Notes: generated from the letters alone by a model not told the origin. Shown: positions 25,702 to 35,567, counted from the first letter of the stretch. The stretch: 37,956 bases of DNA from Caballeronia sordidicola (GCF_002220365.1 NZ_MTHB01000158.1:1-37956), one strand, 5' to 3'. Translations and numbers: made by a program.

Positions 25702-25779
25702 ACGAACGTTTCGTCCGCTGCAGGCCCGTTTCCGTTTCCGCCCCGCAGCGCGGGTGCATTGTCTCAGCCAGGAATATTC

Positions 25780-26988
25780 ATGAAATTTTTCTCCATGCTG
25801 TCCGGACGCGAAGCAGACGATCTGGACAAACCGGTCTCGCAAGAAAGAGCCGTCCCGAACACGCGCGACAACCCGCGCATCGTGTGGTTCATGGGGCCGC
25901 GGCCAAGCAGCTTGACAGGGGTCGGTCAGCATAGCCTGGCATTGGCCGGAGCACTGAAGAAATACACAAACTTCAATGTCGAAACAGTCGACATCGATGC
26001 ACAACCTCGCACGTTCAAGCGTTACTGGCATCAGTTCGTGATGTACCCGCTGCACGCGATCCACGTAGCCCGGTCATGCGACCTCATCATTCTTTACCAG
26101 GAAGACCTGAGTTTCATGATTCCGATCATCCACCTCGCTGGTGGCCGGGTCTGCCTGATGTTCCATCACGTTCAAGTGCCCGGACAGGCGCGCGGCATAG
26201 TGGAGAAGGTCAAGGGATTTTATGTCCAGATGTTCCTTCCGCTGGCCCCGAAGGCAGATCTCGTGCTCGTGGAATGCGACGCGGCGGCCAAGGACCTGCT
26301 CGAAGTCGCAGCGGTGAAGCCAGAGCTCATCCAGATCGTGCCCTGCCCCTTCGAAGACAAGTATTCGCCGCTCGATGCGGGGTCGCCGCGCGAGACACGC
26401 GCTCAGGCGCGGGCAATCCTGGAACAACGCCTCGGCTTGCAGATCGGCGACGCGCTGATGCTGCTCAATGTCGGCTCCGACGAGACCCGCAAGAACAACC
26501 TCACCGTGTTCCAGGCGCTGGCCAAACTGGCACGCAAGGATCTGATTCTCGTTCGGGTAGGCAAAGCCTTCAACACTGCGAATCGCATGGAATGCAAGAC
26601 GCTCGCCAGTGCTTCAGGAATCCGTGTTCACTTTGCGGAGTCGGTGAGCGAGGAGGACCTTGGATACTTCTATCAGGCCGCGGACATCTACATTTCGGCA
26701 ACGCTGCATGAAGGCTTCGGCCGCACGGTGATCGAGGCACAGATGGCGGGTACTCCGGTTATAGCGTCGGACATCCCGGTTTATAAGGGATCCATGGGCG
26801 ACTCGTACCTCTCGGTCTCGGATCCGACGAACCCCGACGGGTGGGCGAAGGCGATCAGCAGTCTCGCCGACAACCCCTCTCTGATGGACGAACTGAGGGA
26901 GCGAGGCAAGACCAATGCGTTGCAGTATTTGCCACACGTAGTGTGCGCTGGATTGCATCGCTCCCTGCTTCAGGCGCTGCGGGCCTGA
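25780..26988 (+). CDS. GT4-family glycosyltransferase
   Basis: This is a 402-residue GT-B enzyme. The N-domain carries WFMGPRPSSLTGVGQHSLAL near residue 37, with the Gly-containing acceptor loop. The donor domain has MLLNVGSDETRKNNLTVFQA near 224 and the E-x7-E motif EGFGRTVIE followed by AGTPVIASDIPVYKG. AGGA lies 6 nt before the ATG at 25780; an upstream TTG-started frame is not needed. A 78-bp gap follows the kinase gene. It adds a sugar to the lipid-linked unit; which one is unknown. Confidence 0.88.
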   Translation: MKFFSMLSGREADDLDKPVSQERAVPNTRDNPRIVWFMGPRPSSLTGVGQHSLALAGALKKYTNFNVETVDIDAQPRTFKRYWHQFVMYPLHAIHVARSCDLIILYQEDLSFMIPIIHLAGGRVCLMFHHVQVPGQARGIVEKVKGFYVQMFLPLAPKADLVLVECDAAAKDLLEVAAVKPELIQIVPCPFEDKYSPLDAGSPRETRAQARAILEQRLGLQIGDALMLLNVGSDETRKNNLTVFQALAKLARKDLILVRVGKAFNTANRMECKTLASASGIRVHFAESVSEEDLGYFYQAADIYISATLHEGFGRTVIEAQMAGTPVIASDIPVYKGSMGDSYLSVSDPTNPDGWAKAISSLADNPSLMDELRERGKTNALQYLPHVVCAGLHRSLLQALRA

Positions 26989-27033
26989 GACGCCCGATAG
27001 CGGCACATTTCGAGATCGAGGCGCAGAAATCCC

Positions 27034-28470
27034 ATGCGAATACTCCAGGCCAACGGAACCACGGTATCCGCAGCTCATCTGATCGTGCTGACGTTTGGCG
27101 CGGTCGCTTTGTTACTCAATACCGCGCTGCCCTATCTCGGCTACGGCGACATTAGCGCGCCATGTACCCTCGTGCTGGCCTCGCTGTTTGTCGTTTATCT
27201 GGTCGTCAAGCGGCCGCTCTTTTCAGTGTCGCTGCTTTACATGATGGTGCTCGCGTTGACGGCATTCGTGGCCGGTGTGGGCATCGAATCGGGCGGCCTG
27301 ATGACTGAAACAGGCGTTCAGGGCGAACCGAACGGTGCCTTCAGCCGCTTGCTGATTTTCTATGTCATTTTCATCGGCTTCGCGATGATTGGTTTCAGAC
27401 GCTACGTGGGCGAGCGCTCGGGGCACGTACCCGTCGCGCTGATCACGCTTGAAAAGAAAAGCGTGACGCTCGGGTTCGCGCTTGCGCTTGCGATCATCGG
27501 GGCTGGCGTTGCAGCAGGTGCGACCGAAGGGTTCGCGCTGCTCAAAGGCGTGAATCGCTATGCCCTGCGCAATCAAAGCACCGACTCCGACAGTGTGCTG
27601 TTCAACCTGTTCCTGAATAACCAGATGTTTCTCGCGCTCCTTCTCGGCGCGCTTGCCACCAGCAAGAACCGCACGGTCAAATGGTTCGCGATCCTGCTGA
27701 TTATTGCGACTGCTGCCCTCGATGTCCTGCACGGCGAGCAATTCATGTCCGTGCTGCATTTCGGTCTGACAGTCTTGACGCCGATCGTCGCGATACTCGT
27801 GCTGAACGGCAAGCCGGTGCTGCGCTACGTGGTCGTGGGGGCGGTCGTCGCGCTGGTGGTGGGTGGCGGCTCGGTCCTTTTCGCCTACCAGGGGCAGGGA
27901 CTGGACGCGAACGAAACCCTGACGTCACGTTCGCTGCTGCAGGGGCAAGTCTGGTACGTGGTTGACTACGACGCAGGCCTCTTCACCCCGCCGCCCGCGG
28001 GCGGGCGACCGGCATTCACACGTTTCGTGCGCTCGCTCGCCACGGCGAACGCGCCCAGCTTCGATGACGACTCCAGCGTCAGTGGCTTGCGCGAAGTGAT
28101 GCTGGCTTACGGCGTACCGCAGCTCATGAAGTGGTACATCAAGGACAACATCAGCTTCACGATGGGACAAATGGCTGTCCCTGTGTTCTGGTTCGGCCTC
28201 GTCGGTGGCGCACTGTTTGTCGCGTTCACGGGCACGCTTTACGGTGCGCTTTGCGCATTGCAGATCGCGCTCGCCATGCGCGGCGGGGTAGTCATGCTGT
28301 GGCTGATCGTCAAGGTACTGACGTATGCCAGCTTCGGGATTCAGCAAGGCGAATACTGGTCTTTCTTTGGTGTTCGAGCGCTGTTCTATATCGCCCTCAC
28401 GTTGCTGTGGTGGATCTTCGTCGATTCGCGGGCAACGGCGCAGAAGATGAAGCAACTGGTGCTGACATGA
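27034..28470 (+). CDS. Wzy-like polysaccharide polymerase (membrane protein)
   Basis: The 478-residue integral membrane protein has about ten to twelve hydrophobic segments (for example LIVLTFGAVALLLNTALPYL near 14-33 and LALAIIGAGVAAGATEGFAL near 150-169). A large polar loop between about 290 and 380 contains GQGLDANETLTSRSLLQGQV and a charged segment around SFDDDSSVSGLREVMLAYG. Loops of this kind with a conserved Arg are the usual active region of Wzy polymerases. It lies between a glycosyltransferase and a flippase, which supports the call, but polymerases have little conserved sequence. Its stop overlaps the flippase start (ATGA). Confidence 0.75.
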   Translation: MRILQANGTTVSAAHLIVLTFGAVALLLNTALPYLGYGDISAPCTLVLASLFVVYLVVKRPLFSVSLLYMMVLALTAFVAGVGIESGGLMTETGVQGEPNGAFSRLLIFYVIFIGFAMIGFRRYVGERSGHVPVALITLEKKSVTLGFALALAIIGAGVAAGATEGFALLKGVNRYALRNQSTDSDSVLFNLFLNNQMFLALLLGALATSKNRTVKWFAILLIIATAALDVLHGEQFMSVLHFGLTVLTPIVAILVLNGKPVLRYVVVGAVVALVVGGGSVLFAYQGQGLDANETLTSRSLLQGQVWYVVDYDAGLFTPPPAGGRPAFTRFVRSLATANAPSFDDDSSVSGLREVMLAYGVPQLMKWYIKDNISFTMGQMAVPVFWFGLVGGALFVAFTGTLYGALCALQIALAMRGGVVMLWLIVKVLTYASFGIQQGEYWSFFGVRALFYIALTLLWWIFVDSRATAQKMKQLVLT

Positions 28471-29702
28471 AGTCGTTCAGGACTCTGCTGTTCTCGTCGC
28501 TCTCCGGGGTCGTGTGTGAAAAAGTGATCGGAGCGCTGGCGGCGGTCGCGAGTAATCATCTGTTCGCCAACATATACGGTGCCCACTTTTTCGGCGAGCT
28601 ACAGTTTGCGCTATCGCTTGCGTATGTCGTCAGTAGTGCTGCGTTGATTTTCAGCGCCCAGGCTGTGGCGCCGATCTTCGGCAAGCATCCACGGCTGCGG
28701 CACATCGTGTTTTATCGAACCTTTCGTTTGCGACTCGGTTCGACGCTCGGCGTGACGTTTTTGTTCATGGCGGTCGTCGCCCTGATGATGCAGTCCTCGA
28801 GCGCTGCCCTGACGCTGATAGCAGGATTGGTGATGCTGGTTGAGCCCATCTCCCTCGGTGCACTGATGGCCTATGCCGAAACCAAGCCGTGGGTCATCAC
28901 CCGGGCGAAGGCCTATGCAAGCGGCGCTCGTGTGCTTTGGCTGCTCGCCGCCGCGCATGCCTCAGTTGGCGCGGTGGTGGCCTCCTTCGCATGGCCGCTT
29001 GAAGCTTGCGTGGCCGCCGCAGCGCCGTTCAGCCGCTACCGGGCCCTCGCCTTCAATAGGCCGCGCACCTTGCATGGCTCTGAAACAGTCACACGCACGC
29101 TGCTCGTGCGTGGAATCAAGATCTGGCCCGCGATTGCCGCCAGCGTGCTCGTGTTGCGGATGGACCGGCTGCTTCTGGGCACGTTGATGTCGAAAACGGA
29201 CCTCGGCATTTATGCTGCTGCGGCCTCGCTAGTCGAGCAATGGAACTCCGTTGGGACAACGCTCGCACTTGCGCTTGCGCCAACGATGGTCTTCGTGGCC
29301 CGGAGCGAGGTGCAATTGCGCGCCAAGGCGATCAAGCTGAGCGTCTATCTCGCCGTGATCGCAGCGGTAGCGTTTGTCGCAAGCCTGTTTATCGGGTCAC
29401 GCGTGTTTTTCCTGATCTATGGACAGGCGTTCGCAGCCGGCGTTCCAGTGATGATCTTCGGTACGGGATGCTCGATTGCCACGTTCGTGGATGCGGGGCT
29501 CACTACGTGGCTCATTGCTGCACGGCGTTACCGGTTGGTGACGGTGAAGCAGGTCGTGACCATTGTTTCGATCGCTGCGGCGCCATTCCTGATGCCCCGG
29601 GCATACATGATGTTTTCACCATCGGTCGCCATTGCAGTGTCCATCGTCCTGTTCTGGGCCTTCGTCTTCGGACAACGTCAGCGTGTGAGGGTGCCGGCAT
29701 GA
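28467..29702 (+). CDS. Wzx-like polysaccharide flippase (MATE/MOP superfamily)
   Basis: The 411-residue membrane protein has the Wzx pattern. It starts FSSLSGVVCEKVIGALAAVA, continues with NIYGAHFFGELQFALSLAYV and a run of about ten to twelve helices, and has the central MDRLLLGTLMSKTDLGIYAA, a conserved stretch of the polysaccharide-transport family. It would move lipid-linked repeat units to the periplasmic face for the polymerase encoded just upstream. Start and stop overlap both neighbours by 4 nt, so the three genes are tightly coupled. A longer in-frame extension upstream lies within the polymerase gene and was discarded. Confidence 0.87.
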   Translation: MKSFRTLLFSSLSGVVCEKVIGALAAVASNHLFANIYGAHFFGELQFALSLAYVVSSAALIFSAQAVAPIFGKHPRLRHIVFYRTFRLRLGSTLGVTFLFMAVVALMMQSSSAALTLIAGLVMLVEPISLGALMAYAETKPWVITRAKAYASGARVLWLLAAAHASVGAVVASFAWPLEACVAAAAPFSRYRALAFNRPRTLHGSETVTRTLLVRGIKIWPAIAASVLVLRMDRLLLGTLMSKTDLGIYAAAASLVEQWNSVGTTLALALAPTMVFVARSEVQLRAKAIKLSVYLAVIAAVAFVASLFIGSRVFFLIYGQAFAAGVPVMIFGTGCSIATFVDAGLTTWLIAARRYRLVTVKQVVTIVSIAAAPFLMPRAYMMFSPSVAIAVSIVLFWAFVFGQRQRVRVPA

Positions 29703-30934
29703 AAGTCTGCTTCTGCAACAACCGATTTCCTCCGAAACTCGTCGGCGGCACTGAGTTGATCGTCTACGACCTCGCCGTCCAGCTTCGCAATCGAGGACAT
29801 GACGTTTCCATATTGACGTTGTCTGACTCGTTCGCGGCCGACACGCAGGTGGTCGACGGCCTCGCCGTCCACAGCATGCCGAACGCAAACGTCTACAACC
29901 AGTTCTCGCATCAAGCGCGCAGCGCGCTGAAGAAAGCATTGTTCGGTGCGGTAGATACGCTCAACCCATTCGTATTTTTTTATGCGCTGCGCCACCTGAA
30001 GAGCCTCAACATAGACGTCCTGTGCACCAACAACCTGAAGGGAATGGGGCCGGCCGTGTGGCTCGCTGCGTGGTGCTTACGCATTCCTGTCGTGCACGTC
30101 TTGCATGACTACTGGCTGGTATGCCCGACCTCGACGATGTTTCGCCATGGCCACGCTTGCAAGGAGCCATGCAACGGATGCCGCAAGGTTTCGCTTCCCA
30201 AGGCCCAACTCTCGCGGCTGGTGGGGCGCGTGGTCGGGGTGAGCAACTTCGTCCTGGAGCGGCACCGTCAGCAGGATTTTTTCAAGCGCGCGCAGCACAT
30301 CGTCATCCACAACGCACGGCAGCCGATAAGCGCGACGCCCTCAGTGCCGGTCGATCCACATCGTCCCTTTCGGGTCGGCTTTATCGGCCGCGTCGATGCG
30401 ACGAAGGGCATCCGCGAATTCTTCGCCGGCGTTGCCGCTGCGCATAAGGAAGATCTTGAAGTGCACGTCGCTGGCCGGGACAACGAAGGCATTTTGGATG
30501 AACTGATTGCAACCTACCCTGACTTGAAAGTCGTTCGATATGGCTTCGTCAAACCACACGATTTTTACTCGGTGGTTGATCTCGTCGTCGTCACGTCAAT
30601 GTGGGACGAGCCGTTCGGGATGGTGGCTTTTGAATCATGGGAATTTTTCAAGCCATCAATAGCATTCGCCTCCGGTGGCCTGCCCGAAGTATTCGGCGCT
30701 CTTTCGGAGCTGACGGTACCCCGCGGAGACGTTGCCGCGCTCGGAGCGCTTATCCGGCGATTCATGGACGATCCGGCGTTTTATCGCGACATGGCGAGCA
30801 AATGTCACGCACGGCGTGACTACTTCCTGCCGTCACGGCAGTTGCAGCAGTTCGAAACCTTGTTGCTGGCTGCGGCAAGGCACGAGCAAGCCGGGGTTGG
30901 CGTCCGTTCGATGGAAGCCGATCAGGATATTTGA
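29699..30934 (+). CDS. GT4-family glycosyltransferase
   Basis: This is a 411-residue GT-B enzyme. It opens MKVCFCNNRFPPKLVGGTEL, a typical acceptor-domain start with the GG loop. A Cys-containing linker sits near residues 140-165 (MFRHGHACKEPCNGCRKVSL), seen in some members. The donor domain starts FRVGFIGRVDATKGIREFFA near 222 and has E-x7-E as EPFGMVAFE, then SGGLPEVFG. The start overlaps the flippase stop (ATGA). It works on the same repeat unit as the GT4 enzymes on either side. Confidence 0.88.
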   Translation: MKVCFCNNRFPPKLVGGTELIVYDLAVQLRNRGHDVSILTLSDSFAADTQVVDGLAVHSMPNANVYNQFSHQARSALKKALFGAVDTLNPFVFFYALRHLKSLNIDVLCTNNLKGMGPAVWLAAWCLRIPVVHVLHDYWLVCPTSTMFRHGHACKEPCNGCRKVSLPKAQLSRLVGRVVGVSNFVLERHRQQDFFKRAQHIVIHNARQPISATPSVPVDPHRPFRVGFIGRVDATKGIREFFAGVAAAHKEDLEVHVAGRDNEGILDELIATYPDLKVVRYGFVKPHDFYSVVDLVVVTSMWDEPFGMVAFESWEFFKPSIAFASGGLPEVFGALSELTVPRGDVAALGALIRRFMDDPAFYRDMASKCHARRDYFLPSRQLQQFETLLLAAARHEQAGVGVRSMEADQDI

Positions 30935-31144
30935 AGGCGTCGGGAACGATCATTACCGGGACAAATGAAGTCCGCATTAGTCAGACGACATTATTTCGGA
31001 GTATTTATCAGATGTAATAGGGAAAACATCCCTACGTACGGATACACCGCCCCATCTCGTCCGCATGATTGCGCCTCGAATCCGAGCTTGCGACGACCGG
31101 CGCGTGAATACGAAATACCGAACTATTTCCCATACGGAGGTTGC

Positions 31145-32443
31145 ATGAAAAAACGCGTACTGATGGTCCTGACCCGGGACATTCCCAGGACGACGTCGAA
31201 TGGGCGAGAGCGCACATTGCGCTTTATTCGCGATGCGATCGGCGCCGACGCGGAACTGCGCGAGCTGAAGATCCGCTCGGTGTTCGAAACCGGCACGCTC
31301 GTATCGAAGTTGCGCGCCGGCCTTAGAGTCATCGGGGGCGTGCTCTCGGGAAAACCGTGTGCGCTACAGGTCGCCATCTTTGCCGGCGGCGACGGAAAAA
31401 AGCAAATTGTCGATGCGATCGAGAACTTCAGACCGGATGTCGTGTATTTCGATGGCATTCGAATGGTCGACTATGTTGCGTTCGTGCGCCGGCGTTTTCC
31501 CGAGAGCCGGATCGTCAGCGACCTCGACGATCTGATGTCGCGACGCGCCGGCATTCTGCGGGCTGCGGATTTTCCATTGTCCGCTGGCTACCTGGCGAAA
31601 TCGATCCCTAAGCCGGCTATCGCATTGATCAATTCGCGGATCATTCGCAGCCTGCTGCTGAGGTACGAAGAATATGCGTTGAAAGGCCATGAGCGACTGA
31701 CGGCAACCTGCTCCGACGCGGTGACGCTGGTCTCGGCAACCGATGCCGATGCGTTGATGTGGATGCTGCCCGACCCGCTCAAGAAGCGGGTGCATGTCAT
31801 TGCACCACCGATCGACTCGGTCAAGGCAGTGGGCCGGCCCTCCAACCCAGTTCGCTTCGTGTTCATCGGCGCGGACAGTCAATTGCAGAACCGGCTTGCG
31901 ATCCGCTATCTCGTGGCGTCCTGGAAGCGGCTCGAGTTGCGCGTCCCGCTCGTCATCTATGGGGGCATGACCTGCCAATACGAGAGCGTGCCCAACGTGA
32001 CGTTCGCCGGCTTCGCACCCACGCTCGCCGACGTCTACACGCCGAACTCGATCGCCCTTTGTCCCACCTTCCTGCGTGGTGGCATCAAGTCGAAAGTGCT
32101 TGAGGCAATCTCGTTCGGTTGTGTACCGGTCGGTAATGAGGCCGCCTATGAGGGGCTGAATTTCACCGATAAAGCGCTGGCCATGACTGATCTGCGACTA
32201 GAGCGGTTCTTGGCCGATCCGCATGGAGACCTGGATGAAGTGCTGACGGCGGCGAGCCGGTTTGCGGCGTACTGCGAACGCAATTTCAGCCTGCCGGTTT
32301 TCACGAGACGCTGGAACGACCTGCTCCGGCCGAGTTTGTACGCGCTGAAAACAGAGGCGGATATCACGTCCGGCGACAGCAATGTGCGCGCTATCTCACT
32401 TGATGCAGCGCAGCGCACTACCGAGGTCCAGCAGCATCATTGA
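31145..32443 (+). CDS. GT4-like glycosyltransferase
   Basis: The 432-residue protein starts MKKRVLMVLTRDIPRTTSNG. The donor half has RFVFIGADSQLQNRLAIRYL near 235 and VTFAGFAPTLADVYTPNSIA near 284-303. RGGIKSKVLEAISFGCVPVG, near 310-329, follows, a motif of GT4-type enzymes in polysaccharide clusters. The ATG at 31145 has GGAGG 4-5 nt upstream; the longer frame to 30965 has no such site. A 210-bp gap from the previous gene may contain a secondary promoter, although none is certain. The family is less clear than for the other transferases. Confidence 0.82.
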   Translation: MKKRVLMVLTRDIPRTTSNGRERTLRFIRDAIGADAELRELKIRSVFETGTLVSKLRAGLRVIGGVLSGKPCALQVAIFAGGDGKKQIVDAIENFRPDVVYFDGIRMVDYVAFVRRRFPESRIVSDLDDLMSRRAGILRAADFPLSAGYLAKSIPKPAIALINSRIIRSLLLRYEEYALKGHERLTATCSDAVTLVSATDADALMWMLPDPLKKRVHVIAPPIDSVKAVGRPSNPVRFVFIGADSQLQNRLAIRYLVASWKRLELRVPLVIYGGMTCQYESVPNVTFAGFAPTLADVYTPNSIALCPTFLRGGIKSKVLEAISFGCVPVGNEAAYEGLNFTDKALAMTDLRLERFLADPHGDLDEVLTAASRFAAYCERNFSLPVFTRRWNDLLRPSLYALKTEADITSGDSNVRAISLDAAQRTTEVQQHH

Positions 32444-32592
32444 CGTAGGGCGGTCGAGCGAGATGAGGAGCGCTGACGAGGGGAAGCGCTCATGGCGGAG
32501 CTTCGCCCACGGTCTTGCTTCGGAGAGGGTTGCCTTTTGCGAGCGCGCCAGGCGTACATCGAAAGGGAGACGCCAGACTGCGGAAAGCGGAA

Positions 32593-32629
32593 CATCGGCG
32601 TCCACCCCAACGAAGCGTGGACGCCGATG
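32593..32629. terminator. hairpin between convergent genes (possible bidirectional terminator)
   Basis: A perfect 13-bp stem (CATCGGCGTCCAC, 32593-32605, with 32617-32629) has an 11-nt loop and lies between the end of the glycosyltransferase gene and the convergent aminotransferase gene. There is no T-run on either side, so it may act as an RNA 3' stabiliser or a Rho-assisted stop instead of a classic terminator. Confidence 0.5.
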
Positions 32630-32650
32630 GCGAAGATCCTTAACCCTTCG

Positions 32651-33787
32651 TCAGAGCTTCGACTCCATTTGCGGCTCCAACACCGTCTTTTGTTCCGCGA
32701 AGTAGTCGCGGATGTGTCCGCAGATATAGGCGACGTCGTCTCGCGACAACGCAGGGTAACTTGGCAGATTGATGCCCCGCCGCGAGAGGTCATCCGCAAC
32801 CGGAAAGCTGCTTCCCGGTGACGAATACATCTCCATCTGGTGAACAGGATAGAAGAGCGGACGCGTTTCAATACTGGCAAGCCCCAGCTCTGCGCGAAGT
32901 GCATCGCGTTCGCTGGCTTCCTCGACAAGGATGGAGACCATCCAGAAACTGTGGAACGTATCCGGATTTGTCTGGTGCATGTGCACCGGCACGCCGGCCA
33001 GACCCTCCCTGTACCATTGCGCAATTTGCAGTTTCTTGGCGATCAGGTCGTCGATAGACTCCATCTGCGCGCAACCAATCGCCGCACAGAGGTTGGTCAT
33101 CCGGTAGTTGAAGCCAATAGCGTCGTGCCAGTATTCCCGTTCGCGGCACACCCCCTGCCCCTTCAAATGCATGACCTTGTCGGCAATCTCGTGGTTGTTG
33201 CTCACCACCATGCCGCCTTCACCGGTCGTGATCGTCTTGTTGCCGAAAAAACTGAAGCAGCCGACATCGCCGATGGTCCCCACCGGGCGGCCGCGGTAGC
33301 GCGTGCCGAGTGCTTCCGCACAATCTTCGATAACGTACAGCGAATGCTTTTTCGCCAGTGCCATCACGGCGTCCATGTCAGTCGCCTGTCCGTACAGATG
33401 TACGACCATGATCGCCTTGGTCTTGCTCGTAATCTTGCGCTCGGCGTCTTCAATGTCGAGCTGCCAATAGTCGCGTTCGCTATCAACGAAGACTACCTCC
33501 GCGCCCGTATATTTGACTGCGTTCGCGGATGCGATATAGGTGAGCGTCGGGACCAGCACTTCATCGCCCGGGCCGATGCCCAGCGCAGCCAGCGCGACGT
33601 GCAGCGCAACCGTGCCATTGCTGACGGTCAGTGCGCGTTGAACACCTAGCCACGATGCAAAGGTATCTTCAAACTGCCCTACGTATTTACCCTTTGATGA
33701 GATCCAGGTTGATTCCAGACAATCTAGTACTAGTGCCTTTTCGCGGCCGTTGAGGTACGGGGAATAGACCGGGTATTTAAAGTTCAT
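32651..33787 (-). CDS. DegT/DnrJ/EryC1/StrS aminotransferase, GDP-perosamine synthase-like
   Basis: This is a PLP-dependent sugar aminotransferase of 378 residues. YSPYLNGREKALVLDCLEST, STWISSKGKYVGQFE and VSNGTVALHVALAALGI fit GDP-perosamine synthases of the RfbE/Per type. YVIEDCAEALGTRYRGRPVG (151-170) holds the PLP-contacting Asp155, and SFFGNKTITTGEGGMVVSN (179-197) the Schiff-base Lys184. That family transaminates GDP-4-keto-6-deoxymannose, made from GDP-mannose by Gmd, which is not in the window. AGGA lies 9 nt before the ATG at 33787; the longer frame to 33916 has no ribosome binding site. It is convergent with the glycosyltransferase genes. Other 4-keto-sugar substrates remain possible. 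Confidence 0.88.
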   Translation of the reverse strand: MNFKYPVYSPYLNGREKALVLDCLESTWISSKGKYVGQFEDTFASWLGVQRALTVSNGTVALHVALAALGIGPGDEVLVPTLTYIASANAVKYTGAEVVFVDSERDYWQLDIEDAERKITSKTKAIMVVHLYGQATDMDAVMALAKKHSLYVIEDCAEALGTRYRGRPVGTIGDVGCFSFFGNKTITTGEGGMVVSNNHEIADKVMHLKGQGVCREREYWHDAIGFNYRMTNLCAAIGCAQMESIDDLIAKKLQIAQWYREGLAGVPVHMHQTNPDTFHSFWMVSILVEEASERDALRAELGLASIETRPLFYPVHQMEMYSSPGSSFPVADDLSRRGINLPSYPALSRDDVAYICGHIRDYFAEQKTVLEPQMESKL

Positions 33788-35164
33788 GTTCTTATATCCT
33801 ATCAACAGGCAAACGAGCTCACGAACTCGGCGCATCGTGCCGTGAGTCAGTAACGACCAGGTGATTCGACTGTTAGAAAATACCCTGCCCCCGTCCGGCG
33901 GGCCGAGGCTGTCCACTCCAATACTCGCTAACTCATATTGTTATCTTGCGTGCCGGTTTCTTGCGTCCCGAAGCGCACAGAAGAAACACAATTTTGATCG
34001 CATCCGCAGCAAGATGGCATTTCCCTCTGCCATGCGCTGATGTCCACAAGTTGATAGTAAATGCGCGCCACTCTCCATTTACAGACAAAGCCGAGTAAAA
34101 TTACGACAACATTTCATTCGGTCACATGGCGGCTTGCAGTTTTAAAAAGATCGTGGATTTTGTTTGTCCATATACGTACGCCAATGAACAGATTTAGCGT
34201 TTACGCGTCTTGTATTCGTGTCAAAACGTTCTAATGATCTTTCACTCGCAAACGCTGGATTCGGTCTCTCAGCGAAGCGTGATGCACGTTTAGTCGACCG
34301 GTCCTGGCGCGAGCAAGGGCGCCATGTTGCGCTGCACATAGCAATGGTCTACCTGCACACAGCGCTTGCCCTCTCGGTGGCAGCATCGAGCGCCACTGGC
34401 GCCTCAAATCCCTCGTCGATGTTGGCTATCAGTCATCCTTATGGCCGGCTGATTCCCATGGCCATGAACGGATGGATTGGACGCTTAAGTCCTGTTGCGA
34501 CGGGATTGCAGCTTGAAATCCACTAATACTAACGGATTCGGTATCGGCGTTTCGCTAGTAAAAACGCTATGTGAAAGCGATTGATCTTTGACCTGTGTTG
34601 CGGCTGTGCTTTCCATATCAATAGATATTAAATTGCTAACTAAAACGTATGCTCTTCCTGTATGCCGTTTGCCAGTCGGCTCTTCCCATCTGAATGCCAT
34701 GCATTGTGCTAATTCGCCATTGCTGGCAGACAATTTCTCTCCAAGCCAGAGAATGAAGAACGCTCTCTTGGGTCGGAACGTACACGCATCTAAAATTTCC
34801 GGCGGGATATAAAAACGTTTTGCCATTGGATCGGCTGGACGGCAAAGCATCAAAGCTACGTCACGATCTACGATTCACGTTCGGCTAGACGCCCGGGTAA
34901 AGTAAGGTTAGGTAAGGTGAGATTGATAAGGTACGACGCTAACGGCTCGGATAGCGCGTCCTGCTAATCGCCGCAGACAGCTGATTCCTGTTGTGCACGG
35001 CTCGACTTACGTTTCCCTTCGACTTGGAATTGACCTAAGTCTCGGCTTGTCGGAAGCAAAAAGGCGATGTGTTCGTCGTGCGCAATACGCCGAGCGCGCG
35101 CACTTTAGCGGACGAGGAATGCAACGGCTCCCCGTAAAGCTAAGATTTGCTTCGTTGTACCAAT

Positions 35165-35509
35165 AATTTGTATTCCGACATGATCCAATACTACCGTTCG
35201 GCCAAAGTGACGTTTCCGTCCGGGATGGTGCTTTCCGGATACCTAGCCACTGCTCATGCTGACGTGCGCATCGAGCATTGGAAAACGCAGAAATCCCCAT
35301 ACCGTCCGCTGAATGCGACGGTGCGGCTGTTTCAACGCAGATAGGCGAATAAGCGCGGTCCGCTCGTTGCGCTTTTCGATTCCCAAGTCATCTCAGCAGG
35401 CAACCGGGCGAAGCTCGAAACCATTCGTCGAGGGCTGCCCGAACCACTTGGTCAACACGTGAAGTCCGGATACAGCAACCCGGACAAACCCGCATCAATT
35501 CCGCACTAG
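35165..35509 (+). pseudogene. possible relic of an unrecognised gene
   Basis: From about 35165 one reading frame contains VTFPSGMVLSGYLATAHADV and HWKTQKSPYRPLNATVRLFQ up to a TAG at 35342-35344. It then continues in the same frame with GPLVALFDSQVISAGNRAKL and ETIRRGLPEPLGQHVKSGYS to a TAG at 35507-35509. The second half looks like a genuine protein C-terminus. I do not recognise the family. It may be a gene broken by one nonsense codon; the evidence is composition only. Confidence 0.28.
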
Positions 35510-35567
35510 TTCCGCACTAGTTCCGCACTAGTTCCGCACCAATTTCGCGCTAATTGCGCACCAATCC
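35491..35567. repeat. 11-bp tandem repeat array, seven units
   Basis: Seven 11-bp units follow each other without gaps. The three central ones are identical (CGCACTAGTTC, 35502-35534) and the outer four are diverged (CGCATCAATTC, CGCACCAATTT, CGCGCTAATTG, CGCACCAATCC). The unit is close to one helical turn, so a bound protein would meet each copy on nearly the same face. It may equally be a decaying minisatellite. Every reading frame through it meets stops. Confidence 0.88.

Noticed and set aside
34485..34853. 122-codon minus-strand frame in the gene-poor region
   Set aside because: No ribosome binding site, no recognisable motif, and a second frame of similar length covers the same bases. 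Coding status cannot be supported.
34893..34940. GGTAAAGTAAGGTTAGGTAAGGT-like short repeats
   Set aside because: Irregular purine-rich stretch with no constant unit; probably chance.
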